Origin: Clostridiales bacterium
Lineage (GTDB): Bacteria; Bacillota; Clostridia; Lachnospirales; Lachnospiraceae
Reading direction: 5' to 3'
DNA length: 7,139 nt
Assembly (NCBI GenBank): GCA_021203115.1
Contig: JAJQBV010000033.1
Span: 312-7,450, forward strand
Shown: piece by piece, positions 1 through 6,836 of the stretch
Numbering within the stretch: position 1 is the first letter of the stretch
How the letters are laid out: every line of letters begins with the position of its first letter
Position numbers and translations under genes: made by a program
Notes under the pieces: model-generated
Databases searched by the model: none
Told to the model about the DNA's origin: nothing
Seen by the model: only the letters and a program-made list of their open reading frames with translations

Positions 1-81
1 CGTATATTTGGACCGTTTGCCATGGAGCTTCGTGAGAAACAGTTTATGAGAATTGTTTCCCTTGCTCCGGTAGTACTATAG
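1..81 (+). CDS. rplN: 50S ribosomal protein L14, 3' end only (partial)
   Basis: The window opens inside a reading frame that ends with TAG at 79-81. Its 26 visible codons read RIFGPFAMELREKQFMRIVS followed by LAPVVL, which is the conserved C-terminus of bacterial L14 (RIFGPVARELR...FMKIVSLAPEVL). L14 is a large-subunit protein that binds 23S rRNA and contributes to the intersubunit bridge region near L19 and the 30S body. The start and most of the gene lie upstream of the window. Its stop codon is embedded in the ribosome binding site of the next gene (TAGGAGGT, 79-86), as expected for a tightly packed spc operon where rplN precedes rplX. The frame is intact over the visible part. The identification is secure from the tail sequence and the gene order. 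Confidence 0.95.
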   Translation, partial: RIFGPFAMELREKQFMRIVSLAPVVL

Positions 82-94
82 GAGGTAGCGATTC

Positions 95-418
95 ATGCTT
101 AAAATTAAAAAAGGTGATACAGTCAGGGTGATTGCCGGCAAGGATAAAGATAAAGAAGGCAAAGTAATCGCTGTTGACGCAAAGCATAACAGAGTGACGG
201 TTGAGGGGATCAACATGATCACGAAGCATACAAAGCCGAGTATGGCAAACCAGGCCGGCGGTATTGTCCAGCAGGAAGCGCCGATCGATATTTCCAACGT
301 CATGTACCTTGCGGATGGAGTGCCTACCAGAATCGGATTCGTCTTTGACGGCGTGGATGAGAAGGGCAAACCGATCAAGAAGCGCGTCGCCAAGAAGACG
401 GGCAAGATCATTGATTAG
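95..418 (+). CDS. rplX: 50S ribosomal protein L24
   Basis: L24 is an assembly-initiator protein of the large subunit that binds the 5' domain of 23S rRNA and sits near the exit tunnel. The 107-residue product starts with a KOW motif (about residues 4-31: [20 protein letters not shown]), continues with the family stretch [14 protein letters not shown] (36-49) and the [16 protein letters not shown] block (55-70), and ends in a basic tail ([13 protein letters not shown]). GGAGG at 81-85 gives normal spacing to the ATG. The loop between NVM and PTRIGF is short (YLADGV, 71-76) and has no cysteines. Many bacterial L24 proteins carry a longer PKTGK or CPKCGK version at this point. The overall length is close to the usual 100-105 residues. 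The gene lies between rplN and rplE as in nearly all bacteria. Confidence 0.97.
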   Translation: MLKIKKGDTVRVIAGKDKDKEGKVIAVDAKHNRVTVEGINMITKHTKPSMANQAGGIVQQEAPIDISNVMYLADGVPTRIGFVFDGVDEKGKPIKKRVAKKTGKIID

Positions 419-437
419 AAGGAGGTCCATCGAGTTG
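419..437 (+). promoter_or_regulatory. Ribosome binding site that fixes the TTG start of rplE
   Basis: AAGGAGGT at 419-426 follows directly after the rplX stop (TAG 416-418). Counting from the end of GGAGG at 425, nine bases separate it from TTG at 435-437, which is normal spacing. No ATG or GTG lies at a suitable distance in this frame. The next in-frame TTG, at 444, is too far from the site. Together with the family N-terminus this sets the start of L5. Confidence 0.88.
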
Positions 438-974
438 AGTAGATTGAAAGAAGCTTATCAAAATGAGATCGTAGATGCTATGATCAGGAAATTCGGATAT
501 AAGAATATCATGCAGGTGCCGAAGCTTGAGAAGGTTGTCATCAACATGGGCGTCGGCGAGGCGAAGGAAAATGCAAAGATTCTGGAGTCTGCGATGAAGG
601 ATCTGGAGATTATCTCCGGACAGAAGCCGATCAAGACCATTGCAAAGAAATCTGTCGCAAACTTCAAACTCAGAGAAGGCATGGCCATCGGATGCAAGGT
701 TACACTGCGCGGCGAGAAGATGTATGAGTTTGTCGACCGCCTGATCAACCTCGCGCTTCCGCGTGTGCGTGACTTCCGCGGTGTAAATCCAAACTCCTTT
801 GACGGCAGAGGCAATTATGCTCTCGGCATCAAAGAGCAGCTGATTTTCCCGGAGATCGAGTATGACAAGATCGATAAAGTACGCGGTATGGATATCATCT
901 TTGTCACATCCGCCCAGACGGATGAAGAGGCGCGGGAGTTACTGGCACAGTTCAATATGCCATTTGCAAAATAA
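435..974 (+). CDS. rplE: 50S ribosomal protein L5, TTG start
   Basis: L5 binds 5S rRNA and, with L18 and L25-type proteins, forms the central protuberance. It also touches the P-site tRNA and S13. With TTG 435 as start the product is 179 residues, matching the usual bacterial length, and begins [12 protein letters not shown], the family N-terminus. The open frame extends upstream through rplX, but that extension has no L5 similarity and is out-of-frame rplX. Recognisable blocks are [16 protein letters not shown] (28-43), [20 protein letters not shown] (62-81), IGCKVTLRG (85-93), LPRVRDFRG (108-116), [16 protein letters not shown] (126-141) and the C-terminal [19 protein letters not shown] (152-170). 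It sits 16 bases after rplX and 15 before the S14 gene. The product is intact. Confidence 0.97.
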   Translation: MSRLKEAYQNEIVDAMIRKFGYKNIMQVPKLEKVVINMGVGEAKENAKILESAMKDLEIISGQKPIKTIAKKSVANFKLREGMAIGCKVTLRGEKMYEFVDRLINLALPRVRDFRGVNPNSFDGRGNYALGIKEQLIFPEIEYDKIDKVRGMDIIFVTSAQTDEEARELLAQFNMPFAK

Positions 975-989
975 CAGGAGGGAATTTTC

Positions 990-1175
990 ATGGCTAAGAC
1001 ATCTTTAAAAGTTAAACAGCAGCGCAAACCGAAATTCTCTACCAGAGAATATACTCGCTGCAGAATCTGCGGGCGTCCGCATTCTGTGCTGAGAAAATAC
1101 GGAATCTGCAGGATCTGCTTCCGCGAGCTGGCCTACAAGGGCGAGATTCCGGGTGTGAAGAAATCCAGTTGGTAA
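990..1175 (+). CDS. rpsZ: 30S ribosomal protein S14, zinc-binding type (type Z)
   Basis: S14 is a small-subunit head protein that binds the 3' domain of 16S rRNA and is needed for A-site tRNA function. The 61-residue length and the zinc ribbon C24-x2-C27...C40-x2-C43 mark the short zinc-dependent (C+) form, usually called RpsZ or RpsN1. This distinguishes it from the 89-101-residue zinc-free paralogue that some bacteria make under zinc starvation. The start is clear: AGGAGGG at 976-982 lies seven bases before ATG 990, and the protein begins [16 protein letters not shown] as the family does. It ends IPGVKKSSW, the canonical C-terminus. No second S14 gene lies in the window, so nothing can be said about a zinc-independent backup elsewhere in the genome. 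Confidence 0.97.
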   Translation: MAKTSLKVKQQRKPKFSTREYTRCRICGRPHSVLRKYGICRICFRELAYKGEIPGVKKSSW

Positions 1176-1189
1176 GGAGGAGGCAGAGT

Positions 1190-1594
1190 ATGAGAACGAC
1201 AAACGATCCAATCGCGGATATGCTTACAAGAATCCGCAATGCAAATATCGCAAAGCATGATGTAGTAGATATCCCTTCGTCAAAAATGAAGATCGCCATC
1301 GCGGATATTTTATATAACGAGGGTTATATCACAAAGTATGAGATGATTCCGGACGGGAATTTTGAGGCGATCCGTGTCACCTTAAAATACGGTGCGGACA
1401 AAAACGAAAAGGTTATCTCCGGCATCAAGAGAATTTCCAAGCCGGGTCTTCGTGTATATGTAGGCAAGGATGATATCCCGAAGGTGCTGGGAGGTCTCGG
1501 TATTGCGATTCTTTCCACAAACCAGGGTGTGATTACGGACAAAGAAGCCAGAAAGCTCCAGGTCGGCGGCGAAGTATTAGCATTTGTGTGGTAG
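1190..1594 (+). CDS. rpsH: 30S ribosomal protein S8
   Basis: S8 is a primary binder of the 16S rRNA central domain and is essential for 30S platform assembly. In E. coli it also represses the spc operon by binding its mRNA. I place the start at ATG 1190, preceded by AAGGAGGAGG (1174-1183), giving 134 residues beginning [19 protein letters not shown], the family N-terminus. An in-frame GTG at 1169 would begin inside the S14 gene and upstream of the ribosome binding site, so it is rejected. The S8 signature [18 protein letters not shown] is at residues 104-121 and the usual GGEVLAFVW end is present. The gene lies 14 bases after the S14 gene. I see no clear E. coli-like S8 target around the rplE start. 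Confidence 0.97.
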   Translation: MRTTNDPIADMLTRIRNANIAKHDVVDIPSSKMKIAIADILYNEGYITKYEMIPDGNFEAIRVTLKYGADKNEKVISGIKRISKPGLRVYVGKDDIPKVLGGLGIAILSTNQGVITDKEARKLQVGGEVLAFVW

Positions 1595-1630
1595 GCATCC
1601 ACAATCAATTAAATTTTAGGAGGTACGGGC

Positions 1631-2170
1631 ATGTCACGTATAGGAAGAATGCCAATCGCGATTCCGGCCGGCGTAACGGTGACGATCGCAGAAAATAATC
1701 ATGTGACTGTAAAAGGTCCGAAGGGAACACTGGAGAGAGTGCTTCCGGAGGAGATGGAGATTAAACAGGAAGGCAGTGAAATTGTCGTATCCAGACCGAA
1801 CGATCTGAAGAAAATGAAGTCACTGCATGGACTGACAAGAACCCTGATCAACAACATGGTCATCGGTGTGACCGAGGGCTATGCCAAGGTGCTGGAGATC
1901 AACGGTGTCGGTTACAGGGCTGCCAAGTCCGGCAAAAAGCTGACATTGACGCTGGGATATTCTCATCCGGTGGAGATGACAGATCCGGAAGGGCTGGAGT
2001 CCGTCGTAGATGGAAATAAGATTACTGTAAAGGGCATCGACAAGGAAAAGGTCGGCCAGTACGCAGCAGAGATCCGAAGCAAGAGGAGCCCGGAGCCGTA
2101 TAAGGGCAAGGGTATCAAGTATGCCGATGAAGTGATCCGTCGCAAAGTTGGTAAGACCGGTAAGAAATAA
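1631..2170 (+). CDS. rplF: 50S ribosomal protein L6
   Basis: L6 binds helix 97 of 23S rRNA near the sarcin-ricin loop and the GTPase-associated region. The 179-residue product has the family start [15 protein letters not shown] (1-15), two tandem L6 domains (about 1-80 and 83-165) with [10 protein letters not shown] (25-34) in the first and [20 protein letters not shown] (131-150) in the second, and the L6 signature [11 protein letters not shown] at 154-164. A basic tail ends the protein. AGGAGGT at 1618-1624 gives normal spacing to ATG 1631. The 36-base spacer from rpsH is the widest among the ribosomal genes here, AT-rich and without an evident hairpin. The length equals the usual bacterial value and nothing looks damaged. 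Confidence 0.97.
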   Translation: MSRIGRMPIAIPAGVTVTIAENNHVTVKGPKGTLERVLPEEMEIKQEGSEIVVSRPNDLKKMKSLHGLTRTLINNMVIGVTEGYAKVLEINGVGYRAAKSGKKLTLTLGYSHPVEMTDPEGLESVVDGNKITVKGIDKEKVGQYAAEIRSKRSPEPYKGKGIKYADEVIRRKVGKTGKK

Positions 2171-2188
2171 TTGGAGGTGTGACAGGTA

Positions 2189-2557
2189 ATGATAAATAAA
2201 AAATCAAGAGCAGATGTTCGTGTGAAAAAGCACAGAAGAATGCGGAATCATTTAGCGGGAACTGCTGCACGGCCACGCCTGGCAGTCTTCCGGAGCAACA
2301 AGCACATGTACGCCCAGATTATTGACGACGACGCTCAGGTTACTCTTTGCGCAGCTTCCACCATGGAAAAGGATATCAAATCCGCGCTGAAGTATACAGA
2401 CGACGTGGACGCGGCGAAGGCAGTCGGTACAGCCATTGCAAAGAAGGCACTGGAGAAGGGTATCACCACTGTTGTTTTTGACAGAGGCGGTTATATCTAT
2501 CAGGGCAAGGTTCAGGCACTGGCAGATGCGGCGCGTGAAGCCGGATTAAACTTTTAA
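2189..2557 (+). CDS. rplR: 50S ribosomal protein L18
   Basis: L18 binds 5S rRNA and helps to dock it onto the large subunit in the central protuberance, working with L5 encoded upstream. The 122-residue protein has the basic N-terminal arm ([19 protein letters not shown]), the block [20 protein letters not shown] (28-47), and the C-terminal signature [20 protein letters not shown] (95-114) followed by [16 protein letters not shown] at 2173-2180 precedes ATG 2189 by eight bases. The reading frame ends in a double stop, TAA TAG (2555-2560), before the S5 ribosome binding site. The length is close to the family norm of about 117-120 residues. Confidence 0.97.
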   Translation: MINKKSRADVRVKKHRRMRNHLAGTAARPRLAVFRSNKHMYAQIIDDDAQVTLCAASTMEKDIKSALKYTDDVDAAKAVGTAIAKKALEKGITTVVFDRGGYIYQGKVQALADAAREAGLNF

Positions 2558-2575
2558 TAGGGAGGGAGAGCGACG

Positions 2576-3085
2576 ATGAAACGAGCAATAATTGACCCGG
2601 ATCAGTTTGAATTAGAAGAAAAAACCGTGGCGATCAAGCGTGTAACAAAGGTTGTGAAGGGCGGACGGAATATGCGTTTCACAGCTTTGGTTGTCGTAGG
2701 TGACCGGAACGGTCATGTCGGCGCAGGCTTGGGCAAGGCACAGGAAATTCCCGAGGCGGTTCGCAAGGGAAAAGAGGATGCCATGAAGAATCTCATTGAG
2801 GTGAAGCTGGATGAAAACAACAGTATCTCTCATGATTCCACCGGAAAGCACACAGGCACATCCGTGCTCCTGAAGCGGTCCCCGGAAGGTACCGGCGTTA
2901 TCGCAGGCGGCCCCGCACGTAGCGTATGCGAGCTTGCCGGCATCAAAAACATCCGTACCAAATCTCTGGGCTCCAACAATAAGCAGAATGTTGTCCTGGC
3001 AACGATCGAGGCACTTCGCCAGCTGAAATCCCCGGAGGAAGTAGCCAGACTTCGCGGCAAGTCTGTGGAAGAGATACTGGGTTAA
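2576..3085 (+). CDS. rpsE: 30S ribosomal protein S5
   Basis: S5 lies at the mRNA entry channel and the neck of the 30S subunit, contributes to decoding accuracy and, with S4 and S3, to mRNA unwinding. The 169-residue product carries the N-terminal double-stranded RNA-binding-like domain with [20 protein letters not shown] (22-41) then [20 protein letters not shown] (42-61), and the C-terminal domain with [19 protein letters not shown] (105-123) and [20 protein letters not shown] (128-147). The VKGGR loop (27-31), the region where spectinomycin-resistance changes map in S5, has the ordinary wild-type pattern. GGAGGG at 2561-2566 precedes ATG 2576 by nine bases. The stop codon is part of the L30 ribosome binding site. 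Confidence 0.97.
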   Translation: MKRAIIDPDQFELEEKTVAIKRVTKVVKGGRNMRFTALVVVGDRNGHVGAGLGKAQEIPEAVRKGKEDAMKNLIEVKLDENNSISHDSTGKHTGTSVLLKRSPEGTGVIAGGPARSVCELAGIKNIRTKSLGSNNKQNVVLATIEALRQLKSPEEVARLRGKSVEEILG

Positions 3086-3098
3086 GGAGGACAGGACA

Positions 3099-3281
3099 AT
3101 GGCAGATAAATTAAGAATCACACTTGTAAAATCAACGATTGGTGCGATCCCGAAGCACAGAAAGACTGTGGCAGCTCTCGGCTTAAAGAAGCTGAACAAG
3201 ACAGTCGAGCTTCCGGACAACGCGGCGACCCGCGGCATGATCCGCCAGGTCAGCCATTTGGTAAAGGTTGAGGAAATTTAA
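3099..3281 (+). CDS. rpmD: 50S ribosomal protein L30
   Basis: L30 is a small, single-domain large-subunit protein that binds 23S rRNA. The 60-residue product reads [20 protein letters not shown], then [20 protein letters not shown], and ends with [16 protein letters not shown], which covers the whole family: the KITLVKS strand, the [14 protein letters not shown] helix and the [11 protein letters not shown] end. Its length is the usual 59-61 residues. AAGGAGG at 3084-3090 overlaps the S5 stop codon (TAA 3083-3085) and lies eight bases before ATG 3099. The position between rpsE and rplO is the standard bacterial order. Confidence 0.96.
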   Translation: MADKLRITLVKSTIGAIPKHRKTVAALGLKKLNKTVELPDNAATRGMIRQVSHLVKVEEI

Positions 3282-3286
3282 CAGGT

Positions 3287-3303
3287 AAGGAGGTGCCATG
3301 ATG
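3287..3303 (+). promoter_or_regulatory. Ribosome binding site with two adjacent ATG codons for rplO
   Basis: AAGGAGGTG at 3287-3295 is followed by ATGATG, so both 3298 and 3301 are possible starts in the same frame. GGAGG (3289-3293) lies four bases before the first ATG and seven before the second. The second has better spacing and gives the family N-terminus [12 protein letters not shown]. The difference is one methionine. Confidence 0.75.
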
Positions 3304-3741
3304 GAGTTATCGAATTTAAAACCCGCAGCGGGTTCAACACACGGGGATCGTTTTCGCAGAGGCCGCGGACACGGCTCAGGAAACGGAAAGACCGCCGGAT
3401 ACGGACATAAGGGCCAGAAAGCACGTTCCGGAGCACCGAGACCCGGATTTGAGGGCGGCCAGATGCCTCTCTACAGACGTATCCCGAAGAGAGGTTTCAC
3501 AAACAGAAACACCAAGGATATTGTTGCTGTGAATGTTTCCTCACTGGAAGCATTTGATAATGACACAGTAGTGACTGTTGACACACTGGTTGAGGCCGGT
3601 ATCGTGAGAAATCCCAGAGACGGCGTCAAGATTCTCGGCAACGGTGAGCTTACAAAGAAGCTTACGGTGCAGGTTAATGCATTCAGTAGTTCGGCAAAAG
3701 AAAAAATTGAAGCGCTGGGTGGAAAAGCAGAGGTGATTTAA
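3301..3741 (+). CDS. rplO: 50S ribosomal protein L15
   Basis: L15 is a large-subunit protein that joins late in assembly and reaches deep into 23S rRNA through a long basic, glycine-rich N-terminal extension. That extension is clear here: residues 17-43 contain [20 protein letters not shown] followed by KGQKARSG, then [19 protein letters not shown] (48-66). The globular C-terminal domain contains [15 protein letters not shown] (109-123) and ends with [12 protein letters not shown]. From ATG 3301 the length is 146 residues, as in well-studied Bacillota; the preceding ATG at 3298 would add one residue. The last base of its TAA stop (3741) is the first base of the secY ATG, an overlap that suggests translational coupling. 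Confidence 0.96.
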   Translation: MELSNLKPAAGSTHGDRFRRGRGHGSGNGKTAGYGHKGQKARSGAPRPGFEGGQMPLYRRIPKRGFTNRNTKDIVAVNVSSLEAFDNDTVVTVDTLVEAGIVRNPRDGVKILGNGELTKKLTVQVNAFSSSAKEKIEALGGKAEVI

Positions 3742-5057
3742 TGCTTCAGACAGTCCGTAATGCATTTAAAATCAAGGAAATAAGAAACAGAATCATCTTT
3801 ACCTTCCTGATGCTGATTGTGGTGCGTATCGGGTCTCAGATTCCGATTCCGGGTATCAACGGCGAGTATTTTGCCGAGTGGTTTTCCGAGAACTCGGGAA
3901 ATGCCTTCGGCTTTTTTGACGCGATCACCGGCGGTTCCTTTGAAAATATGTCGGTCTTTGCGCTGAATATTACGCCGTATATCACATCATCCATCATCAT
4001 CCAGCTGTTGACCATCGCGATTCCGAAGTTTGAGGAGTGGCAGAAGGACGGCGAGGACGGAAGGAAAAAGCTGACTGCGATTACAAGATACCTGACCGTC
4101 GGACTGGCGATCATGGAATCTCTGGCTATGTCCATTGCATTCGGAAGACAGGGTCTTTTCACTGAGTTTAATGCACTGAACGTGATCATGACGGTGGTCA
4201 CACTGACCGCGGGTTCCACCGTGATCATGTGGATCGGCGAGCGCATCACGGAGCGCGGTGTCGGGAATGGAATTTCCATCGTCCTGACGATCAATATTAT
4301 CTCCAGACTCCCGTCCGACCTGACGACATTGTTCGGGCAGTTTGTACAGGGGAAGGAGATCGCGACAGCGGTTCTGAATGCGGCGATCATCGTGGCGATC
4401 ATTGTTCTGGTGGTTGTTCTGGTTGTCCTGCTTCAGGGCGCAGAGCGGAGAATCCCTGTCCAGTATTCACGCAAGGTCATAGGCAGGAAGCAGGTGGGCG
4501 GACAGTCCTCCCAGATTCCCCTGAAGGTCAATACGGCCGGCGTTATCCCCGTCATCTTTGCACAGTCTCTGATGATGTTTCCGGTGATTATCTGCCAGCT
4601 GCTGGGCAAGACAGGCGGGACGTCTGTGTGGGGAAAGATCCTGAATATGCTGACACAGTCGAACTGGTTTGATTTCAACACGCCGATCAACAACATCGGT
4701 CTGGGAATCTATATCGTTCTGATTGTCGCGTTTGCGTATTTCTATACGTCCATCACCTTCAACCCGCTTGAGGTTGCAGACAACCTGAAAAAGCAAGGCG
4801 GTTTTATTCCGGGTATTCGTCCGGGCAAGCCGACCAGCGACTATCTGACGAAGATGCTGAACTACATCATCTTTATCGGTGCAGTCGGTCTCGTGATTGT
4901 CGCGATCATCCCGATTTTCTTTGAGGGTGTGTTCAATGCGGATGTATCCTTCGGCGGTACATCGCTGATCATTATCGTGGGCGTTATCATTGAGACCTTA
5001 AAGCAGATCGAGTCTCAGATGCTGGTTCGCAATTACAAAGGATTTTTAAATGATTAA
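3741..5057 (+). CDS. secY: Protein translocase subunit SecY
   Basis: SecY is the pore of the SecYEG translocon, exporting unfolded preproteins with SecA and inserting membrane proteins co-translationally. The 438-residue protein fits the ten-helix family. A first hydrophobic segment is at about 18-34, followed by the plug and second-helix region with the conserved FALNITPYITSSIIIQLL (73-90). GERITERGVGNGIS (166-179) precedes a further helix. A strongly hydrophobic helix is at about 211-231. The cytoplasmic loop RRIPVQYSRKVIGR (236-249) leads to the QIPLKVNTAGVIPVIFA block (258-274). The SecA/ribosome-contacting loop IPGIRPGKPTSDYL (356-369) contains the conserved arginine R360, and the C-terminus ETLKQIESQMLVRNYKGFL is canonical. 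Translation starts at ATG 3741, overlapping the rplO stop, with AGAGGTGA at 3729-3736 as ribosome binding site inside rplO. Confidence 0.98.
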   Translation: MLQTVRNAFKIKEIRNRIIFTFLMLIVVRIGSQIPIPGINGEYFAEWFSENSGNAFGFFDAITGGSFENMSVFALNITPYITSSIIIQLLTIAIPKFEEWQKDGEDGRKKLTAITRYLTVGLAIMESLAMSIAFGRQGLFTEFNALNVIMTVVTLTAGSTVIMWIGERITERGVGNGISIVLTINIISRLPSDLTTLFGQFVQGKEIATAVLNAAIIVAIIVLVVVLVVLLQGAERRIPVQYSRKVIGRKQVGGQSSQIPLKVNTAGVIPVIFAQSLMMFPVIICQLLGKTGGTSVWGKILNMLTQSNWFDFNTPINNIGLGIYIVLIVAFAYFYTSITFNPLEVADNLKKQGGFIPGIRPGKPTSDYLTKMLNYIIFIGAVGLVIVAIIPIFFEGVFNADVSFGGTSLIIIVGVIIETLKQIESQMLVRNYKGFLND

Positions 5058-5062
5058 TCAAT

Positions 5063-5109
5063 ACAGAGAGTGGGAGATATTCGGGGAACCGGTATCTCCG
5101 CTTCTGTGT
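5063..5109 (+). promoter_or_regulatory. Interrupted hairpin in the secY-adk spacer with GGAA tetraloop
   Basis: The 68-base spacer between secY and adk contains an inverted repeat, GGAGATA (5073-5079) with TATCTCC (5093-5099). Inside its loop is a second perfect stem, CGG (5082-5084) with CCG (5089-5091), closed on GGAA (5085-5088), a GNRA-type tetraloop. Outside, AGAG (5067-5070) can pair with TTCT (5102-5105, one G-U) and ACA (5063-5065) with TGT (5107-5109). There is no T-run after it, so it is not an ordinary intrinsic terminator. It ends just before the adk ribosome binding site (AGGAGG 5115-5120), which it leaves free. The role is unknown: mRNA processing, stability or a partial attenuator are possibilities. 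The pairing is seen in the sequence; any function is inference. Confidence 0.5.
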
Positions 5110-5125
5110 CTTAGAGGAGGTCAAT

Positions 5126-5770
5126 ATGAAGATTATAATGTTGGGGGCACCGGGTGCCGGCAAAGGCACACAGGCAAAACTGATCGCGGATAAATATGGG
5201 ATTCCGCACATCTCCACGGGAGATATCTTTCGCGCCAACCTGAAAGCGGGAACGGAGCTTGGGAAAAAGGCAAAGGTGTATATGGACCAGGGGCTTCTGG
5301 TTCCGGATGAGCTGACCTGTGATCTTGTCGTTGACCGAATCTCCAATGAGGATTGTAAGGATGGATTTATCCTCGACGGGTTTCCGCGGACGATTCCGCA
5401 GGCGGAGTGCCTGACGGAAGCGCTGAATGCGCGCGGAGAGAGCATGGACTATGCGATCGATGTGGATGTGCCGGATGAGAATATCATCACCAGAATGTCC
5501 GGAAGAAGAGCCTGTTTAAACTGTGGTGCAACCTATCACATCGTCAATATTCCGACAAAAGTTGAGGGTATTTGCGACCGCTGCGGGAGTCCGGTCGTGC
5601 TGAGAGCCGACGATGAAGCGGAAACCGTGAAAAAACGTCTGGATGTTTACCAGAACCAGACGCAGCCTTTGATCGATTATTATACCGCGCAGGGCATTCT
5701 GAAAACGGTGGATGGAACGCAGCCGATGAATGATGTTTTTGATGCGATCGTTGCACTGCTGGAAAAATAA
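5126..5770 (+). CDS. adk: Adenylate kinase, zinc-LID form
   Basis: Adenylate kinase catalyses ATP + AMP = 2 ADP in the cytosol and keeps the adenine nucleotide pool balanced. The 214-residue protein has the P-loop GAPGAGKGT (7-15), the AMP-binding residues T31 and R36 in HISTGDIFR, the FILDGFPRT motif (81-89), and conserved arginines R123, R127, R160 and R171 expected around the phosphates. The LID carries four cysteines, C130-x2-C133 and C150-x2-C153, the structural zinc site found in Gram-positive adenylate kinases and absent from enterobacterial ones. AGGAGG at 5115-5120 precedes ATG 5126. The gene follows secY after 68 bases and precedes map by 24, the Gram-positive arrangement, so it is probably co-transcribed with the ribosomal genes. 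Confidence 0.98.
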   Translation: MKIIMLGAPGAGKGTQAKLIADKYGIPHISTGDIFRANLKAGTELGKKAKVYMDQGLLVPDELTCDLVVDRISNEDCKDGFILDGFPRTIPQAECLTEALNARGESMDYAIDVDVPDENIITRMSGRRACLNCGATYHIVNIPTKVEGICDRCGSPVVLRADDEAETVKKRLDVYQNQTQPLIDYYTAQGILKTVDGTQPMNDVFDAIVALLEK

Positions 5771-5794
5771 TTCGGATTATTTCGGAGGCAGTTC

Positions 5795-6583
5795 ATGTCA
5801 GTATCAGTTAAGTCAGAACGCGAGATCGCGCTGATGCGCGAGGCTTGCAGAATTATAGCCATTGTCCATCAGGATCTTGGCAGGGAGCTCAGGGCAGGAA
5901 TGTCGACACTGGATGTAGACCGGAAGGCGGAGGAGATGATCCGAAGCTTCGGCTGTGTTCCCAATTTCAAGAATTACAACGGGTTTCCGGGTTCGGTCTG
6001 TGTTTCCATTAATGAGGAGGTTGTTCACGGAATTCCCACCAAACACCGCATCATTCAGGACGGAGATATCATAAGCCTGGATATGGGATGCATTTATAAA
6101 GGGTACCATTCCGACGCAGCGCGGACACACGCCATCGGAGAAGTCTCCGAGGAGGCGAAGCTGCTGATCGAGCGGACACGTCAAAGCTTTTTCGAGGGAA
6201 TTCGGTATGCCAGAAGCGGTCATCACCTTCACGAGATTTCCAACGCGATCGGAGATTACTGTGAGAGCTTCGGATACGGCGTGGTGAAGGATCTGGTAGG
6301 ACACGGTGTCGGGGCAAAGCTCCACGAGGATCCGCAGATTCCGAATTTCCGCCAGAAGAGCAGAGGAATCCGTCTGCGGGAAGGGATGACGCTGGCCGTA
6401 GAGCCGATGGTGAATGCAGGCACATGGGAAGTAGAGTGGATGGATGACAACTGGACGGTGGTCACCCGTGACCGGTCGCTTTCCGCGCACTATGAGAATA
6501 CGATTCTGATTACCGATGGAGAGCCGGAGATTTTGACCCTAACCGAGGAGGAAAGGCATGAAATTCAGACTGGCGAGATCTAA
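5795..6583 (+). CDS. map: Type I methionine aminopeptidase
   Basis: This metalloenzyme removes the initiator methionine, after deformylation, from new proteins whose second residue is small. The 262-residue protein has the pita-bread fold of M24A peptidases with all five metal ligands: D96 (SLDMG), D107 (HSDAART), H170 (GHGVG), E203 (VEPM) and E234 (YENT). The catalytic-site histidines H78 (VVHGIP) and H177 (LHEDPQ) are also present. There is no long N-terminal zinc-finger extension or SEC-C-type motif, so it is the short type I form. GGAGG at 5784-5788 lies six bases before ATG 5795. The last 26 bases (6558-6583) overlap the start of the next gene in another frame. Some bacteria carry further map paralogues; that cannot be judged here. 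Confidence 0.97.
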   Translation: MSVSVKSEREIALMREACRIIAIVHQDLGRELRAGMSTLDVDRKAEEMIRSFGCVPNFKNYNGFPGSVCVSINEEVVHGIPTKHRIIQDGDIISLDMGCIYKGYHSDAARTHAIGEVSEEAKLLIERTRQSFFEGIRYARSGHHLHEISNAIGDYCESFGYGVVKDLVGHGVGAKLHEDPQIPNFRQKSRGIRLREGMTLAVEPMVNAGTWEVEWMDDNWTVVTRDRSLSAHYENTILITDGEPEILTLTEEERHEIQTGEI

Positions 6584-6836
6584 GGCGGGTCACGATAAGG
6601 ACCGCCTGTATGTGATCGTGGGAGAGGACGGTGATTTTGTCTCTCTGGCGGACGGTGTAAGACGGACGGTCGGGCATCCCAAACGAAAAAAACGGAAACA
6701 TATTCAGGTCATCGGTAATATCTCCCCGGCAGTGGAGGAGCCGCTGACGCGGGGCGGGGATCCGGGAGATCTGGAAATAAAGAGGGCATTGAAATTGTAT
6801 CAGGAGGAAGAAAATGTCAAAAGCAGATGTAATTGA
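6558..6836 (+). CDS. Small KOW-domain RNA-binding protein (L14e-like)
   Basis: This 92-residue, strongly basic protein matches the short KOW-domain proteins that sit between map and infA in many Bacillota (the position of ybzG in Bacillus subtilis, annotated as L14e/L6e/L27e-like). The N-terminus carries the KOW-like pattern [20 protein letters not shown] (8-27), followed by [21 protein letters not shown] (28-48), a VADG-x-R-x2-x2-PK-type element with a cluster of lysines and arginines. The C-terminal half, with a predicted helix [12 protein letters not shown] (74-85), is less conserved. AGGAGG at 6546-6551 sits six bases before ATG 6558. The gene overlaps map by 26 bases and infA by 23, suggesting coupled translation. 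RNA or ribosome binding is inferred from the fold; no exact role is established as far as I know. Confidence 0.87.
   Translation: MKFRLARSKAGHDKDRLYVIVGEDGDFVSLADGVRRTVGHPKRKKRKHIQVIGNISPAVEEPLTRGGDPGDLEIKRALKLYQEEENVKSRCN

Noticed and set aside
264..434. In-frame upstream extension of the L5 reading frame, giving a 236-residue protein
   Set aside because: The added residues are rplX read in the wrong frame, have no L5 similarity, and lie upstream of the proper ribosome binding site at 419-426. L5 with the TTG start has exactly the usual 179 residues.
405..470. E. coli-type S8 repressor site at the rplX-rplE junction
   Set aside because: I could not draw the characteristic helix with its conserved internal loop near the rplE start, and this regulation is known mainly from Gammaproteobacteria.
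1169..1189. GTG start for rpsH at 1169
   Set aside because: It lies inside the S14 gene and before the AAGGAGGAGG site. ATG 1190 gives the family N-terminus with good spacing.
2612..3238. Long antisense open frame (208 codons) opposite rpsE and rpmD
   Set aside because: It is a shadow of two certain ribosomal genes, has no ribosome binding site pattern or recognisable domain, and arises from their codon bias.
4229..4672. Alternative + strand frame of 147 codons inside secY
   Set aside because: It lies wholly within the intact SecY frame, has odd composition rich in R, G and D, and no plausible ribosome binding site.
5771..5788. TTCGGA direct repeat in the adk-map spacer
   Set aside because: Two copies of six bases, one of which is simply the ribosome binding site region; too short to support a function.
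5813..6490. Long antisense open frame (225 codons) opposite map
   Set aside because: The map product has every catalytic residue, so the + strand is the coding one. The minus-strand translation has no recognisable domain.
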